A stretch of DNA of 64,000 nt from JAVWJP01 sp036638975 (lineage in GTDB: Bacteria > Bacillota > Clostridia > Oscillospirales > Ruminococcaceae): contig JAVWJP010000004.1 of NCBI GenBank assembly GCA_036638975.1, positions 67,268-131,267 of the forward strand, given 5' to 3'. The notes under the pieces are model-generated. The model was not told where the DNA came from. It did no database searches and saw only the letters and a list, made by a program, of their open reading frames with translations. Of the stretch, positions 9,540 to 18,239 are shown in pieces (position 1 is the stretch's first letter; each line of letters opens with the position of its first letter). The translations under genes and the position numbers were made by a program.

Positions 9540-9795
9540 CTTCGGAAATATCCTCCTCATCGTCGTCCGAAAGCCTGTTTGCGACGGTTTCCGGCTGCAC
9601 GGCAGACAGCACAACATGGTCGCTGTCGGTAATTATGACAGCGCGTGTGCGCCGCCCATAGGTTGCATCTATAAGAGTTCCTCTGTCGCGCGCGTCTTGT
9701 ATTATGCGCTTTATCGGGGCAGATTCGGGGCTGACTATAGCAACAAGCCTGTTCGCCGAAACCATATTGCCAAAGCCTATATTAATTAGCTTCAT
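9532..9795 (-). CDS. remA: Extracellular matrix regulator RemA (DUF370)
   Basis: An 87-residue protein with the conserved RemA core: INIGFGNMVSANRLVAIVSPESAPIKRII and ATYGRRTRAVIITDSDHVVLSA. In Bacillus subtilis RemA is a DNA-binding activator of biofilm-matrix operons and osmoprotection genes; the function here is inferred from that. An acidic tail (SDDDEEDISEDE) follows the core. The yicC-remA-gmk order is conserved in Bacillota. GGAGGAGC precedes the ATG. Confidence 0.92.
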   Translation of the reverse strand: MKLINIGFGNMVSANRLVAIVSPESAPIKRIIQDARDRGTLIDATYGRRTRAVIITDSDHVVLSAVQPETVANRLSDDDEEDISEDE

Positions 9796-9866
9796 TGGGT
9801 GCTCCTCCTAGTAAAATAATAAATAAAAGCCACGGGCAGTACAGCACACGGCATATCTACGCCCCG

Positions 9867-10745
9867 CTATTCTATATTTTGTATTTGCTCGCGTATTTTT
9901 TCTATCTCGCTTTTCATATCTACCACTATGCGTGCTATGTCTAAATCTTGTGCCTTACTGCCTATGGTGTTCACCTCACGGTTAAACTCCTGTACCAAAA
10001 AGTCAAGCTTACGCCCCACAGGCTCTTTAAGCTCCATAATACTGCGGAACTGCGCAATGTGGCTGTGAAGCCGCACGGTTTCTTCGTCCACCGCAGTTTT
10101 TTCAGAGAATATTGCCGCCTCTGTAAGTATGCGCTGTTCGTCTATGTTTTTATCTGCCAGAATATCTTTTATTTTATTATAAAGCTTGTCGCGGTACTCC
10201 TGCACAACGGCAGGCGAGCGCTGCTCTACCTGTACAAGCATTTTTTCTATACCGCAAAGCCTGTTTAAGCAGTCGTCTTTAAGGCGCTTGCCCTCGTCCT
10301 CGCGCATTTGCACAAATTTTTCGCTTGCCTCGTCCAGCACCTTACGCACACTTTCCCAAATAACCTCCTCGTCCTCCGGCCCCTTTGTAACCATGAATAT
10401 ATCTGTAAAACGCGCAATTGCCGAAAGAGATAGGTCATCTGTAAGCCCAAGCTTTTTGCCAAGCCCGCGCAGCTCCTCTGCATAGCTTTTTGCAAGCTCG
10501 GTGTTTATCTCGACATGGGCACTTGCACCCTCTGTGTTTATAACAGTTACGCCAACATCTACCTTGCCGCGAGAAATTTTGCCTTGCAAATAGCTTTTAA
10601 GCTTTTCTTCAAGGTGCCCATACACGCGCGGTGTGCGGCAAGAAAACTCAAAAAAACGGTGGTTTACACTTTTAACCTCCACTGTAATATCGCGCCCGTT
10701 CAGTGTTTCTTGCGCCCTACCAAAGCCGGTCATACTTCTTATCAT
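9867..10745 (-). CDS. yicC: YicC/YloC-family endoribonuclease
   Basis: A 292-residue YicC family protein, beginning MIRSMTGFGRAQ and continuing VEVKSVNHRFFEF, both hallmark motifs, and ending with the conserved block KLDFLVQEFNREVNTIGSKA and a basic/acidic helix. Family members form hexameric endoribonucleases implicated in small-RNA turnover in E. coli and B. subtilis. It is the first gene of the long minus-strand operon, about 120 bases after a well-formed promoter. Confidence 0.92.
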   Translation of the reverse strand: MIRSMTGFGRAQETLNGRDITVEVKSVNHRFFEFSCRTPRVYGHLEEKLKSYLQGKISRGKVDVGVTVINTEGASAHVEINTELAKSYAEELRGLGKKLGLTDDLSLSAIARFTDIFMVTKGPEDEEVIWESVRKVLDEASEKFVQMREDEGKRLKDDCLNRLCGIEKMLVQVEQRSPAVVQEYRDKLYNKIKDILADKNIDEQRILTEAAIFSEKTAVDEETVRLHSHIAQFRSIMELKEPVGRKLDFLVQEFNREVNTIGSKAQDLDIARIVVDMKSEIEKIREQIQNIE

Positions 10746-10869
10746 ACTTCTACCCCATCTGTTAAATTACAATTAATTTTTATTTATAATGCTGCAAGCA
10801 TATTTTACATATAAAACGGCTTCTTATGAAGGCTTTTACCCGCCATAATATTTAATTTCTACCTTTTCT

Positions 10870-10898
10870 ATTTTACTATCTTTATGGAGCGAATGCAA
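10870..10898 (-). promoter_or_regulatory. Sigma-A promoter for the yicC...prkC operon
   Basis: On the minus strand TTGCAT is followed after exactly 17 bases by TAAAAT. It lies about 120 bases upstream of yicC, with no other gene between. The 314-base stretch 10746-11059 holds only this promoter, its leader and the terminator of the next gene; I see no small ORF or RNA motif in it. Confidence 0.7.
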
Positions 10899-11005
10899 GG
10901 TAATTAAGCAAAACAGGGGCTTTTCTGTAACTAAATTGTAACCTTTGTAGCATTACAGAGCTAATACCCACGCCGCACAGGTGCGGGTTCTTTTACTGCA
11001 AGCAA

Positions 11006-11043
11006 AAATGCCAACGGCACTTTTATTTTAGCCGTTGGCATTT
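11006..11043 (-). terminator. Rho-independent terminator of the DUF4349 lipoprotein gene
   Basis: A 13-base perfect inverted repeat (AAATGCCAACGGC and its complement) with a 12-base A+T loop. Read on the minus strand it ends in a run of T. It begins 17 bases after the lipoprotein stop codon. Confidence 0.85.
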
Positions 11044-11059
11044 ATAGTTTATTTGTGTT

Positions 11060-12097
11060 TTACTTGTTTTCTTTGCCGTCCTCGGCATCGTCAGCGCTTT
11101 TTGGCTGTAATAAAGCATTTTTTATTTTTTTATTTGCTCTGCGGCTAAGCTTATATATAATTACCAGAGCTATGGCAGCGAGCACCGCCCATACAAGAAT
11201 ATACGGCAGATTTACAACTACCCATACAAAAAGGTTTTGTGCGCCCTGCCCCATATCATACATAGTTTGGCTCAGCCCGTTTTTCATGCGGCTGCCCAGC
11301 GTCTTTTGCTCGGTTGGCGTTACACGCAGCACTTCGCCCACATCAAGCGTAACCGTGCTGTAATCTATAAGATTGTCAAAGGTACGCAGCTGCGATTGGT
11401 AATTTTCAAGCTGATAGCGAACCTCAGAAAGCCGTGCTTCTATAGCTATTACATCTTCGATTTTTTCTGCTTTCTCAAGCAAAACCAAAAGGCGCTCCTG
11501 CTCTATTTTAAATGCCTTTGTGCGGCTTTCCACATCTACGTAGTTAAGCGTTATATCCTCCATTGTTTCTTGCTTTGATACAACATTGCTCTGCTCGTTT
11601 ATCATGCTTACAAGCTCATCTGTTTTGTCCTTTGGTATGCGAATAACCATATGGGCATAACGCATTTGCGTACCGGCATCTGCCGGCATATACGAGTTGC
11701 CGCCGCCCGCACCGCCTGTAACAGAGCTTGTTTCAAAATATCCGCCAAGCTGTTCCACTTGCTTTGTCACTGCTGCCATAAGAACGTCAAAGGTTTTTGT
11801 CTGTGCGTCCATATACACGCGCCGTATAAGCTTACGGGTGCTGTCTGTCGGCTGGACAGAAGCCGTTTCTGTTTTGTTTGATATCCCGCCGCCATCTGCA
11901 TTTTCTGCACCGGCGCTGTTCATTTGTGCTTTGTCCATAGCAGGTGCCTGCGCGGGTGCAGCCATTTCTGCCGCCGCAGACGACTGTGCAAAGCTGCCGC
12001 CTACCTCTGCATACTTGCTGCTTGTCCCGCACGCTGTAACGGTAAGCATTAAAACTGCCGCAAGAAACATAGCTGTCAATTTTTTTAAATATTTCAC
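11060..12097 (-). CDS. DUF4349-type membrane lipoprotein
   Basis: About 345 residues with a lipoprotein signal peptide (lipobox LTVTAC, after a hydrophobic run), a low-complexity Ala/Ser/Gln linker, then the DUF4349 pattern: RKLIRRVYMDAQTKTFD, MVIRIPKDKTDELVSMI and a coiled coil with DVESRTKAFKIEQERLLVLLEKA, and finally one C-terminal membrane helix (ILVWAVLAAIALVIIY) with a basic tail. It is therefore anchored at both ends outside the membrane. The molecular role of DUF4349 proteins is not established. GTG at 12097 follows AAGGGAG at a better distance than the upstream TTG. It is monocistronic, with its own terminator. Confidence 0.85.
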   Translation of the reverse strand: MKYLKKLTAMFLAAVLMLTVTACGTSSKYAEVGGSFAQSSAAAEMAAPAQAPAMDKAQMNSAGAENADGGGISNKTETASVQPTDSTRKLIRRVYMDAQTKTFDVLMAAVTKQVEQLGGYFETSSVTGGAGGGNSYMPADAGTQMRYAHMVIRIPKDKTDELVSMINEQSNVVSKQETMEDITLNYVDVESRTKAFKIEQERLLVLLEKAEKIEDVIAIEARLSEVRYQLENYQSQLRTFDNLIDYSTVTLDVGEVLRVTPTEQKTLGSRMKNGLSQTMYDMGQGAQNLFVWVVVNLPYILVWAVLAAIALVIIYKLSRRANKKIKNALLQPKSADDAEDGKENK

Positions 12098-12204
12098 TGC
12101 TGTCAACTCCCTTGCAATTTTAAGTTTTTACAGGTTCTGTGTATTTATTTGTACTCTTAACATAACAGTGCAACTATTTATGTGTTTTATTGCAAGAAAT
12201 AAAA

Positions 12205-12241
12205 AAATGCGCGAACCGATATAACATCTGCTCACGCATTT
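12205..12241 (-). terminator. Terminator of the carboxyltransferase operon
   Basis: Minus-strand hairpin of 12 base pairs including two G-U pairs (AAATGCGTGAGC against GTTCGCGCATTT) followed by seven T, about 38 bases beyond the oadA-like stop. Confidence 0.8.
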
Positions 12242-12278
12242 TTATAGCATTTAATTTTAAGCTTTTAGGCGCTATGGC

Positions 12279-13679
12279 TTAGACAGGGTGCACCTTGTTT
12301 TTGTCGTCTAAATGCTCTCCGTCTACACCGTACTTTTTAAGACGGCGGCTCTCGAAGAACTTAGGTGCAACCTGCGGGAACATTGCCCATGTTAAAAAGT
12401 CCTCGTCCTGCTCGTTGTATTTTGCAGGCAGCTCTGCCCTCATTTTCTCAACCTCAGGCTCAAGCAAATCGGCAGGGCGGCAGTCTATAGGTGTTTCGTC
12501 ACCCAATATCTTTTTGCGGAAGGCGGGGTCTATAGGCGCGGGTGTTTTGCCGTATTCGCCGCGCACAAGCCCTTTAAACTCTTTGGTAACCATCTTGTAG
12601 CGTTCGCCCATTATAATGTTAAACACAGCCTGTGTACCAACAATTTGAGAAGTAGGTGTAACAAGCGGCGGGTAGCCCGAGTCTTTACGCACACTGGGGA
12701 TTTCTTTTAAAACCTCCTCGAACTGGTCCTCTTTACCTGCATCTTTAAGCTGTTTTACGAGGTTCGAGAGCATACCGCCCGGCACCTGATAAAGCAGCGT
12801 ATTTGCGTCAACTCCCATAACCTTAGGGCTGAGAAGCCCGCTTGCAAGGTATTTTTCGCGCAGCTTTGCAAAATGTGCGCGCACAACATCAAGCTTTTTA
12901 AGGTCAAGCCCTGTGTCGTACGGTGTGCCCGCAAAAGCCGCAACTATAGACTCTGTAGCGGCATGGCTTGTACCCATTGCAAGCGGAGATATTGCTGTAT
13001 CTACAACGTCAACGCCTGCTTCGGCTGCTTTAAGTATGGACATGGAAGCAAGCCCAGAGGTGTAATGAGTGTGTAGCTGAATTGGTATTTTAACGTTTTT
13101 CTTTAAAGCTGTTACAAGGTCTGTTGCCATTGTAGGCGTCACAAGCCCCGCCATATCTTTAATACAGATAGAGTCTGCTCCGCTGTCCTCAAGCTGCTTT
13201 GCATAGTGCACAAAATAGTCAAGGTTATGCACAGGGCTTGTGGTGTAGCTTATGCAGGCTTGCAGGTGAGCACCCTCTTTTTTTGTAGCCTTAATAGAGG
13301 CTTCGAGGTTGCGTATATCGTTTAATGCGTCGAATATACGCAAAATGTCTATACCGTTTGCAACGGTTTTTTGCACAAAGTAAGCAACTAAATCGTCGGC
13401 ATAATGACGGTATCCAAGCATATTTTGCCCTCTGTAAAGCATTTGCAGCTTAGTATTCGGCATTCTTTTGCGTATAGTGCGCAGTCTTTCCCAAGGGTCC
13501 TCGTCCAAAAAGCGAATACAGGCGTCATATGTTGCGCCGCCCCATACCTCTGCCGAATGGTAGCCAACCTCGTCCATTGCGGGTAAAATATCGTACATTT
13601 CGTCCATAGTCATGCGCGTAGCTATAAGCGACTGGTGCGCATCGCGCAGGACGGTTTCGGTAATTCCTAATTTTGCCAT
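12279..13679 (-). CDS. oadA: Pyruvate/oxaloacetate carboxyltransferase subunit (OadA / transcarboxylase 5S type)
   Basis: A 466-residue member of the carboxyltransferase half of pyruvate carboxylase. It shows the metal-binding TVLRDAHQSL, the catalytic barrel motifs EVWGGATYDACIRFL, ICIKDMAG and QLHTHYTSG, and DTAISPLAMGTSHA followed by GYPPLVTPTSQIVG. It has no biotinyl domain; that is supplied by the gene just upstream. It therefore moves CO2 between biotin and pyruvate/oxaloacetate, either in a Na+-pumping decarboxylase (needing a membrane beta subunit not seen here) or in a transcarboxylase. The RBS AGGAGAGGAG favours the second of two adjacent ATGs (MAKLGI). Last gene of a three-gene operon. 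Confidence 0.9.
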   Translation of the reverse strand: MAKLGITETVLRDAHQSLIATRMTMDEMYDILPAMDEVGYHSAEVWGGATYDACIRFLDEDPWERLRTIRKRMPNTKLQMLYRGQNMLGYRHYADDLVAYFVQKTVANGIDILRIFDALNDIRNLEASIKATKKEGAHLQACISYTTSPVHNLDYFVHYAKQLEDSGADSICIKDMAGLVTPTMATDLVTALKKNVKIPIQLHTHYTSGLASMSILKAAEAGVDVVDTAISPLAMGTSHAATESIVAAFAGTPYDTGLDLKKLDVVRAHFAKLREKYLASGLLSPKVMGVDANTLLYQVPGGMLSNLVKQLKDAGKEDQFEEVLKEIPSVRKDSGYPPLVTPTSQIVGTQAVFNIIMGERYKMVTKEFKGLVRGEYGKTPAPIDPAFRKKILGDETPIDCRPADLLEPEVEKMRAELPAKYNEQDEDFLTWAMFPQVAPKFFESRRLKKYGVDGEHLDDKNKVHPV

Positions 13680-13735
13680 CATATTACTCCTCTCCTGCGG
13701 GTTTTTCACCGCTTTAGTTTAGCCTTATGCGGTGC

Positions 13736-14137
13736 TTACGAAAGAGAAACCAGCGGGTCGTTTGAATTAACCGCGGCGCCCTGTGTAACGTGTACTCCGG
13801 CAACTGTGCCGTCACGAGGCGACATAATATCATTTTCCATCTTCATTGCCTCTAAAACTACAAGGACATCACCTTTTTTAACAGCTTGTCCCGCTGCAAC
13901 ATTAACTTTTACTATAGTTCCGGGCATTGGTGAGTTAATTTTTTCGGCTCCTGCCGCTACGGGTGCGGGTGCTGCTGCCGGCGCTGCCGCCGGTGCCGGT
14001 GCGGGTGCAGGTGCTGCTGCCACAGGTGCCGGTGCTGCTACCGGCGGTGCTATAGGTGCGGCGGGTGCTCCTGCGCCCAGTTCTTCTACCTGTACGTCAT
14101 ATACATTACCGTTTACGGTTACTTTCATTCTTTTCAC
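13736..14137 (-). CDS. Biotin carboxyl carrier protein (1.3S/GcdC type)
   Basis: A 133-residue biotinyl protein. Residues 1-20 form a short start (VTVNGNVYDVQVEEL), residues 25-62 are a flexible linker made almost entirely of Ala and Pro, and the C-terminal 70 residues are a biotinyl domain with the EAMKMEN motif whose Lys is biotinylated. It carries carboxyl groups between the two flanking catalytic subunits. The length is very close to the 1.3S subunit of propionibacterial transcarboxylase. Start is GTG after AGGAGG; an ATG three codons later is possible. Confidence 0.92.
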   Translation of the reverse strand: MKRMKVTVNGNVYDVQVEELGAGAPAAPIAPPVAAPAPVAAAPAPAPAPAAAPAAAPAPVAAGAEKINSPMPGTIVKVNVAAGQAVKKGDVLVVLEAMKMENDIMSPRDGTVAGVHVTQGAAVNSNDPLVSLS

Positions 14138-14186
14138 AATAAAACCTCCTAATATTTTTAAGAAAATGTTTTTGTATTTTTATATT

Positions 14187-15611
14187 TTACAGCGGTAAAT
14201 TGCTGTGTTTTTTGCTTAATGTATTCACACGCTTGCCCGACAGAACATCGAGTGCCGATATTAATACATCGCGGGTATCTGCGGGGACAATGACATCATC
14301 TACATAGCCCTGCTCGCACGCCTTGTAGGGTGAAGCTTCCTCGGCAATATATTTTGCGGTTACCGCCACCATGTCATTATCTGCCGTTACATTGTCGCCC
14401 TGCATAATTGCGACGGCTGCTTGCGGCTCTAAAGCCGAAATTACAGCGGAGGGCCAAGCATAAGTTAAGTCGGCATTGGCACTTTTGCCGGCAAGCGCAA
14501 TGTACGCCGAGCCGTATGCCTTGCCTGTGATAACCGCGACCTTTGGCGTAGTTGCCTCAGCATAAATATGCGCAAGACCCGCAGCATATTTTGCAAGCCC
14601 CGCAAGCTCTGCCTCGCCGTCTGCAACAAAGCCGGTTGCATCTACAAAGCTTACTACGGGTATTTGGTATGCATCGCAAAGCTGCATAAGTATAGAAAGC
14701 TTTTTGCAGTTTTTACGGCAAAGTGCGCCGCCGCGTGTTGCCGCAACACCGCAGGTAAAACCGCCAATGGTGGCTAATGCAGTATACGCGCCTTTTTTTC
14801 CGTAGCTTGGCATAAGCTCTACGATACTTCCCTCGTCAAACACATTTTCAACTATTACGGCGGCATCGCGTGTGTCGCTCTCGCAAGCGGAGTTAAGCGC
14901 CTCGGCTGCACCGTCATGTGCGGTGAAGTCGAATATAGGAAGTGGCGAAAGGTTGTTTTGCGGCAGCATAGAAACCAAATGCTTAGCTGTTGCAATAGCT
15001 TCCTCGGGTGTTTTTGCGGTAATATGTGCAACGCCCGCATCTGCTGCGTTAGATGCAGAGCCTGCGCCCTTTGCAGCGCTGCCCTGCGCTTTTTCTATAG
15101 AAGGAGCGGTAAGAAAATACTCGGCTGTTTCGCTCATAACAACAAGGTCTGCACCCGCTGCCAAAAGTGCGGCAGTGCCGGCACAGGTGCCTGCAATTAC
15201 AGAAATTTGCGGCACGACACCGGAAAGGTTGCTGCTCCAAAGCATCATCTCACCATACGCCGCCAGCATATCGTTGCCCTCGCGCAGCGCACCGCCGAAG
15301 GAGTCATAAATGCCGACTACCGGAGAACCTGTTTTTAGCGCAAGCTCATAAAGCTTTTTAATCTTTGCCGCCTGAACCTTGCCCACAGCGCCGCTTGCAT
15401 CGGTTTTATCCTGCGCAAAAGCAAACACCGTCACGCCCTCAATAGCACCATAGCCTGTCACAACTCCCGCGCTTGCGCCCTCTGCCTTTGCAAAAGCATC
15501 AAGCTCGGTAAAGCTGCCCTCATCAAACAACAGCGATATTCTATCTCGTGCAGGCGAAGCTTTTACCGCCTTTTTGCGAGCGCTTGCCAAAAAATCCATT
15601 TTAGCACTCAT
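14187..15611 (-). CDS. Acyl-CoA carboxyltransferase subunit (MmdA / transcarboxylase 12S type)
   Basis: A 474-residue crotonase-fold carboxyltransferase, somewhat shorter than the ~510-525 usual for MmdA/PccB. N-half motifs include ARDRISLLFDEGSFTELD, GVVTGYGAIEG, YDSFGGALREG and VPQISVIAGTCAGTAAL; the C-half has GAYTALATIGGFTCGV, VVSFVDATGF and KAYGSAYIAL. These build the acyl-CoA and biotin oxyanion sites. Substrate (methylmalonyl-, malonyl-, glutaconyl-CoA) cannot be read from sequence. First gene of the operon, 70 bases downstream of a strong promoter and after a GGAGG site. Confidence 0.88.
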   Translation of the reverse strand: MSAKMDFLASARKKAVKASPARDRISLLFDEGSFTELDAFAKAEGASAGVVTGYGAIEGVTVFAFAQDKTDASGAVGKVQAAKIKKLYELALKTGSPVVGIYDSFGGALREGNDMLAAYGEMMLWSSNLSGVVPQISVIAGTCAGTAALLAAGADLVVMSETAEYFLTAPSIEKAQGSAAKGAGSASNAADAGVAHITAKTPEEAIATAKHLVSMLPQNNLSPLPIFDFTAHDGAAEALNSACESDTRDAAVIVENVFDEGSIVELMPSYGKKGAYTALATIGGFTCGVAATRGGALCRKNCKKLSILMQLCDAYQIPVVSFVDATGFVADGEAELAGLAKYAAGLAHIYAEATTPKVAVITGKAYGSAYIALAGKSANADLTYAWPSAVISALEPQAAVAIMQGDNVTADNDMVAVTAKYIAEEASPYKACEQGYVDDVIVPADTRDVLISALDVLSGKRVNTLSKKHSNLPL

Positions 15612-15679
15612 TGTTTTTCCTCCATTCCTATATAAGCATAAATTTTTAAAAAATTAAAACCAAAATCTAACCACTTTAT

Positions 15680-15708
15680 ATTATACACTTCACTTTTGCA
15701 ATACACAA
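15680..15708 (-). promoter_or_regulatory. Sigma-A promoter of the carboxyltransferase operon
   Basis: Minus strand TTGTGT, 17-base spacer, TATAAT; consensus -10 box, lying about 70 bases ahead of the carboxyltransferase start codon. Confidence 0.7.
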
Positions 15709-15735
15709 GTTTTTTCGCCTCTTTTTTGGCGATTT

Positions 15736-16122
15736 TTATTGCTTTTTACTGCAATTTTTACAACCGGTTAAAAATTTGTCAATGTCGGGCATAATTTTTT
15801 GCGTATAGCCGAAGCTTTGCAGCTTTTGCCATACCTCGGCACTTACGCCTGCGGCAAACTCTGCACGCAAAACACCTCTGGTTGCGGCATAGCTGAGAGC
15901 CGCGCGCGTAAGACCGTCGCACAGCTCTGCACCATATTCGTCCGATACCCCTTCGGCAAGTATTGTAAGCACCTTTTCGCTCATTACAAACAAACAATAG
16001 CCTATCACACCGCCGCAAAAGCTTGCGGCATATGCCATTACGTCTTCATCATATGCCACAGCAGAAGAAGCACAAAAGCTGCGCAAGGCTGTTTTGTCCT
16101 CTACAATATACATTTCTATCAT
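15736..16122 (-). CDS. Small GNAT-like hypothetical protein
   Basis: A 128-residue protein that I recognise only loosely. The pattern of short strands and helices with VIGYCLFVMSEKVLTILAEGVSDEYGAELCDGLTRAALSYA resembles an N-acetyltransferase (GNAT) core, but the expected Q/RxxGxG/A acetyl-CoA loop is not clear, so activity is doubtful. It is Cys-rich at its end (GCKNCSKK). Forty-four bases after rluB, it appears to be the last gene of the scpAB-dacF-rluB operon. Confidence 0.6.
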   Translation of the reverse strand: MIEMYIVEDKTALRSFCASSAVAYDEDVMAYAASFCGGVIGYCLFVMSEKVLTILAEGVSDEYGAELCDGLTRAALSYAATRGVLRAEFAAGVSAEVWQKLQSFGYTQKIMPDIDKFLTGCKNCSKKQ

Positions 16123-16166
16123 AAAAATTCAAACCCTTCGTTTACAATTAGGCATTTTTTAGGCTT

Positions 16167-17039
16167 TTATTTTATTCTTTTAACAAAGCGCTCGCCCGCA
16201 GGCTTTTTTGGTGCACGGTTTTTGCCGCTGCCACTGCCCCAGCTTCTTCCGCGCGGTTTTTCAGAATTTTCTTTTTCAGCCTGCTGCTGCAACCCGCTGC
16301 GTATAGATGAGCTTAAAGAGCCCATTTCGCCGTCGGTAAGCTCGCGCCATTTACCCGCAGGCAGCATACCCAAACGTACAGGGCCTATACTTACGCGCTT
16401 CAGCCTTGCAACCTCAAGGTCTACAGCCTCGCACATTTTGCGAATTTGGCGGTTGCGCCCCTCGGTTATAACTATTTGAAGCACCACGCGCCCCGGCTCT
16501 TTGGTAAGCACCGTTATTTGTGCGGGTGCCGTGCGCACACCGTCTATAACAACTCCCTCGGCAAGCTGTGCCGCTTGTTTGTCGTTTATATCGGGGCGTA
16601 CAGTAACACGATATGTCTTGTTTATATGAAACTTAGGGTGCATAACTCGGTTTGCAAATTCGCCGTCATTTGTAAAAAGCAAAAGCCCCTCAGAGTTTCT
16701 GTCAAGCCTTCCTATGGGGTACACCCTCTCGGGGACATCTTTTACAAGCTCCGCCACACATTTTCTGTCCATTTCGTCACTTAAAGTTGTAACATAGCCG
16801 CGCGGCTTATTAAGCGCGATATAATAACGCGTTTTTTTAATGTTTGTTATAAGCTTCTCGCCGTCCACCGCTATAAGGTCGCGGTAAGGGTTTACCTTTT
16901 GTCCTATTACGGCAGGGTGCCCGTTTACGGTAACCTTGCCTGCCGCTATAAGCTCCTCACATTTTCGGCGGCTTGCCACACCGCTGTCTGCCATTGCCTT
17001 TTGGATACGAATGCCATCACTGATTTTTTTTTCGTCCAT
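16167..17039 (-). CDS. rluB: Pseudouridine synthase, RluB/RsuA family
   Basis: A 290-residue 23S rRNA pseudouridine synthase. Residues 9-60 are an S4 RNA-binding domain (IRIQKAMADSGVASRRKCEELI), followed by the RsuA-type catalytic core: YIALNKPRGYVTT and YPIGRLDRNSEGLLL with the catalytic Asp113, then GRNRQIRKMCEAV. The C-terminal 35 residues are basic and low in complexity, a common RNA-binding tail. It lies 20 bases after dacF. Confidence 0.93.
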   Translation of the reverse strand: MDEKKISDGIRIQKAMADSGVASRRKCEELIAAGKVTVNGHPAVIGQKVNPYRDLIAVDGEKLITNIKKTRYYIALNKPRGYVTTLSDEMDRKCVAELVKDVPERVYPIGRLDRNSEGLLLFTNDGEFANRVMHPKFHINKTYRVTVRPDINDKQAAQLAEGVVIDGVRTAPAQITVLTKEPGRVVLQIVITEGRNRQIRKMCEAVDLEVARLKRVSIGPVRLGMLPAGKWRELTDGEMGSLSSSIRSGLQQQAEKENSEKPRGRSWGSGSGKNRAPKKPAGERFVKRIK

Positions 17040-17059
17040 TTTGTTTCCTCTCCGACGGA

Positions 17060-18193
17060 TTAGCCGTCCTTGCCCGTAAATAGCCTCTTTATTGAAAACC
17101 CAAAATAATTTGGAGTCTTTGTAAGTTCCCTTGCCGCCACAGCTTCACTTGCATAAAGCGGAACACGCAGAAGCTCGTTTTTATCCAGTGTAAAAACAAC
17201 CTCACCCAGCACCTGCCCCTTTTGCACCGGTGCTGCCACTGCGCGCCCCAACAAAACGCGCGTTTCTATGCGCGTTTTGTCGCCTTCGGCGAGCGCCGCC
17301 ACGGCGGCGCGTTGGGGCGCGAGCTTTACCGTGGGCTTAACCCCACCGCCGACAGACAAGCTAAGCGGCGGCATAAATTCGCTAAGGCTTGTAGCTTTAA
17401 GCGTAGCAAAGCCATAGTCCAAAAGCCGTGTGTGCTCATGCCAATCATCGGGGCACGCAAGCGTTACGCATATAAACCGCACCCCGTCGCGCCACGCAGA
17501 TGAAACCAAGCAACGCCCTGCCTCTTTGGTAAAGCCCGTTTTTACCCCGCTTGCACCTTTGTAGCTTTTAAGCAGCGAATTATGGTTAAAAAGCACCCGC
17601 TTAAACGGCGGGTTGCCAAAACACAGCGTCATGCTTTTTTGTCTGCATATTTTTGCAAAATTTTTGTTTTGCAGTGCTTCTCTTGCCAAAAGCGCCATAT
17701 CATAGGCGGTGGAGTAATGCCCCTCTGCCGAGAGCCCCGACGGTGTAACGAAGGCGGTGTTCACCATGCCAAGCTCTGCCGCACGGTCGTTCATAAGCTT
17801 TACAAAGGCAGGCACACTGCCCGCAACTCGCACCGCAGCGGCATTTGCCGCATCATTACCCGATGCCAAAAGCATACCTACCGCCAAAACCCTTAAAGTA
17901 ACACTGTCGCCGGCGGTAAGCCCCATGGACGAGCCTTCTACGCAAATAGCACCCTCGTCCACAACAAAATACTCGTCTAAATTGTCTTGCTCCAAGGTTA
18001 AAAGTGCCGTCATAATCTTTGTGGTGCTTGCCATAGGAAGACGTTCGTTTGCATTTTTTTCGGCAATTATTCTGCCGCTTGCCGCCTCTATAAGCACCGC
18101 CGCCTTTGCGTTTACCTCTGCGGCATAAACGCGCAAAGGACACGCCGCAAAAAACACAGCCGCAGCAACTGTGCATAAAACTTTTTTAAACAT
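17060..18193 (-). CDS. dacF: D-alanyl-D-alanine carboxypeptidase DacF (penicillin-binding protein)
   Basis: A 377-residue secreted serine carboxypeptidase that trims peptidoglycan stem peptides. After a signal peptide (about 1-24) all three penicillin-binding motifs are present: SxxK as STTK at 56-59, SGN at 111-113 and KTG at 218-220. A C-terminal beta domain (PBP5_C type) ends in an amphipathic helix. Location next to ytfJ and scpAB matches DacF of clostridia, where it acts during spore cortex synthesis; the sporulation role is inferred from that neighbourhood. Confidence 0.93.
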   Translation of the reverse strand: MFKKVLCTVAAAVFFAACPLRVYAAEVNAKAAVLIEAASGRIIAEKNANERLPMASTTKIMTALLTLEQDNLDEYFVVDEGAICVEGSSMGLTAGDSVTLRVLAVGMLLASGNDAANAAAVRVAGSVPAFVKLMNDRAAELGMVNTAFVTPSGLSAEGHYSTAYDMALLAREALQNKNFAKICRQKSMTLCFGNPPFKRVLFNHNSLLKSYKGASGVKTGFTKEAGRCLVSSAWRDGVRFICVTLACPDDWHEHTRLLDYGFATLKATSLSEFMPPLSLSVGGGVKPTVKLAPQRAAVAALAEGDKTRIETRVLLGRAVAAPVQKGQVLGEVVFTLDKNELLRVPLYASEAVAARELTKTPNYFGFSIKRLFTGKDG

Positions 18194-18239
18194 AAAACCA
18201 CCCGCCTTATAGCTTAGCTATATGACGGATAAGCTTTTT

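Noticed and set aside
13806..14198. Plus-strand frame rich in Ala/Gly opposite the biotin carrier, and an apparent tandem repeat
   Set aside because: Both come from the repetitive Ala/Pro linker codons of the biotin carrier gene; there is no separate gene or DNA-level repeat element.
15715..15732. Hairpin TCGCC/GGCGA as terminator of the GNAT-like gene
   Set aside because: The T run follows on the plus strand only; on the minus strand, where the gene is, there is no T tract.
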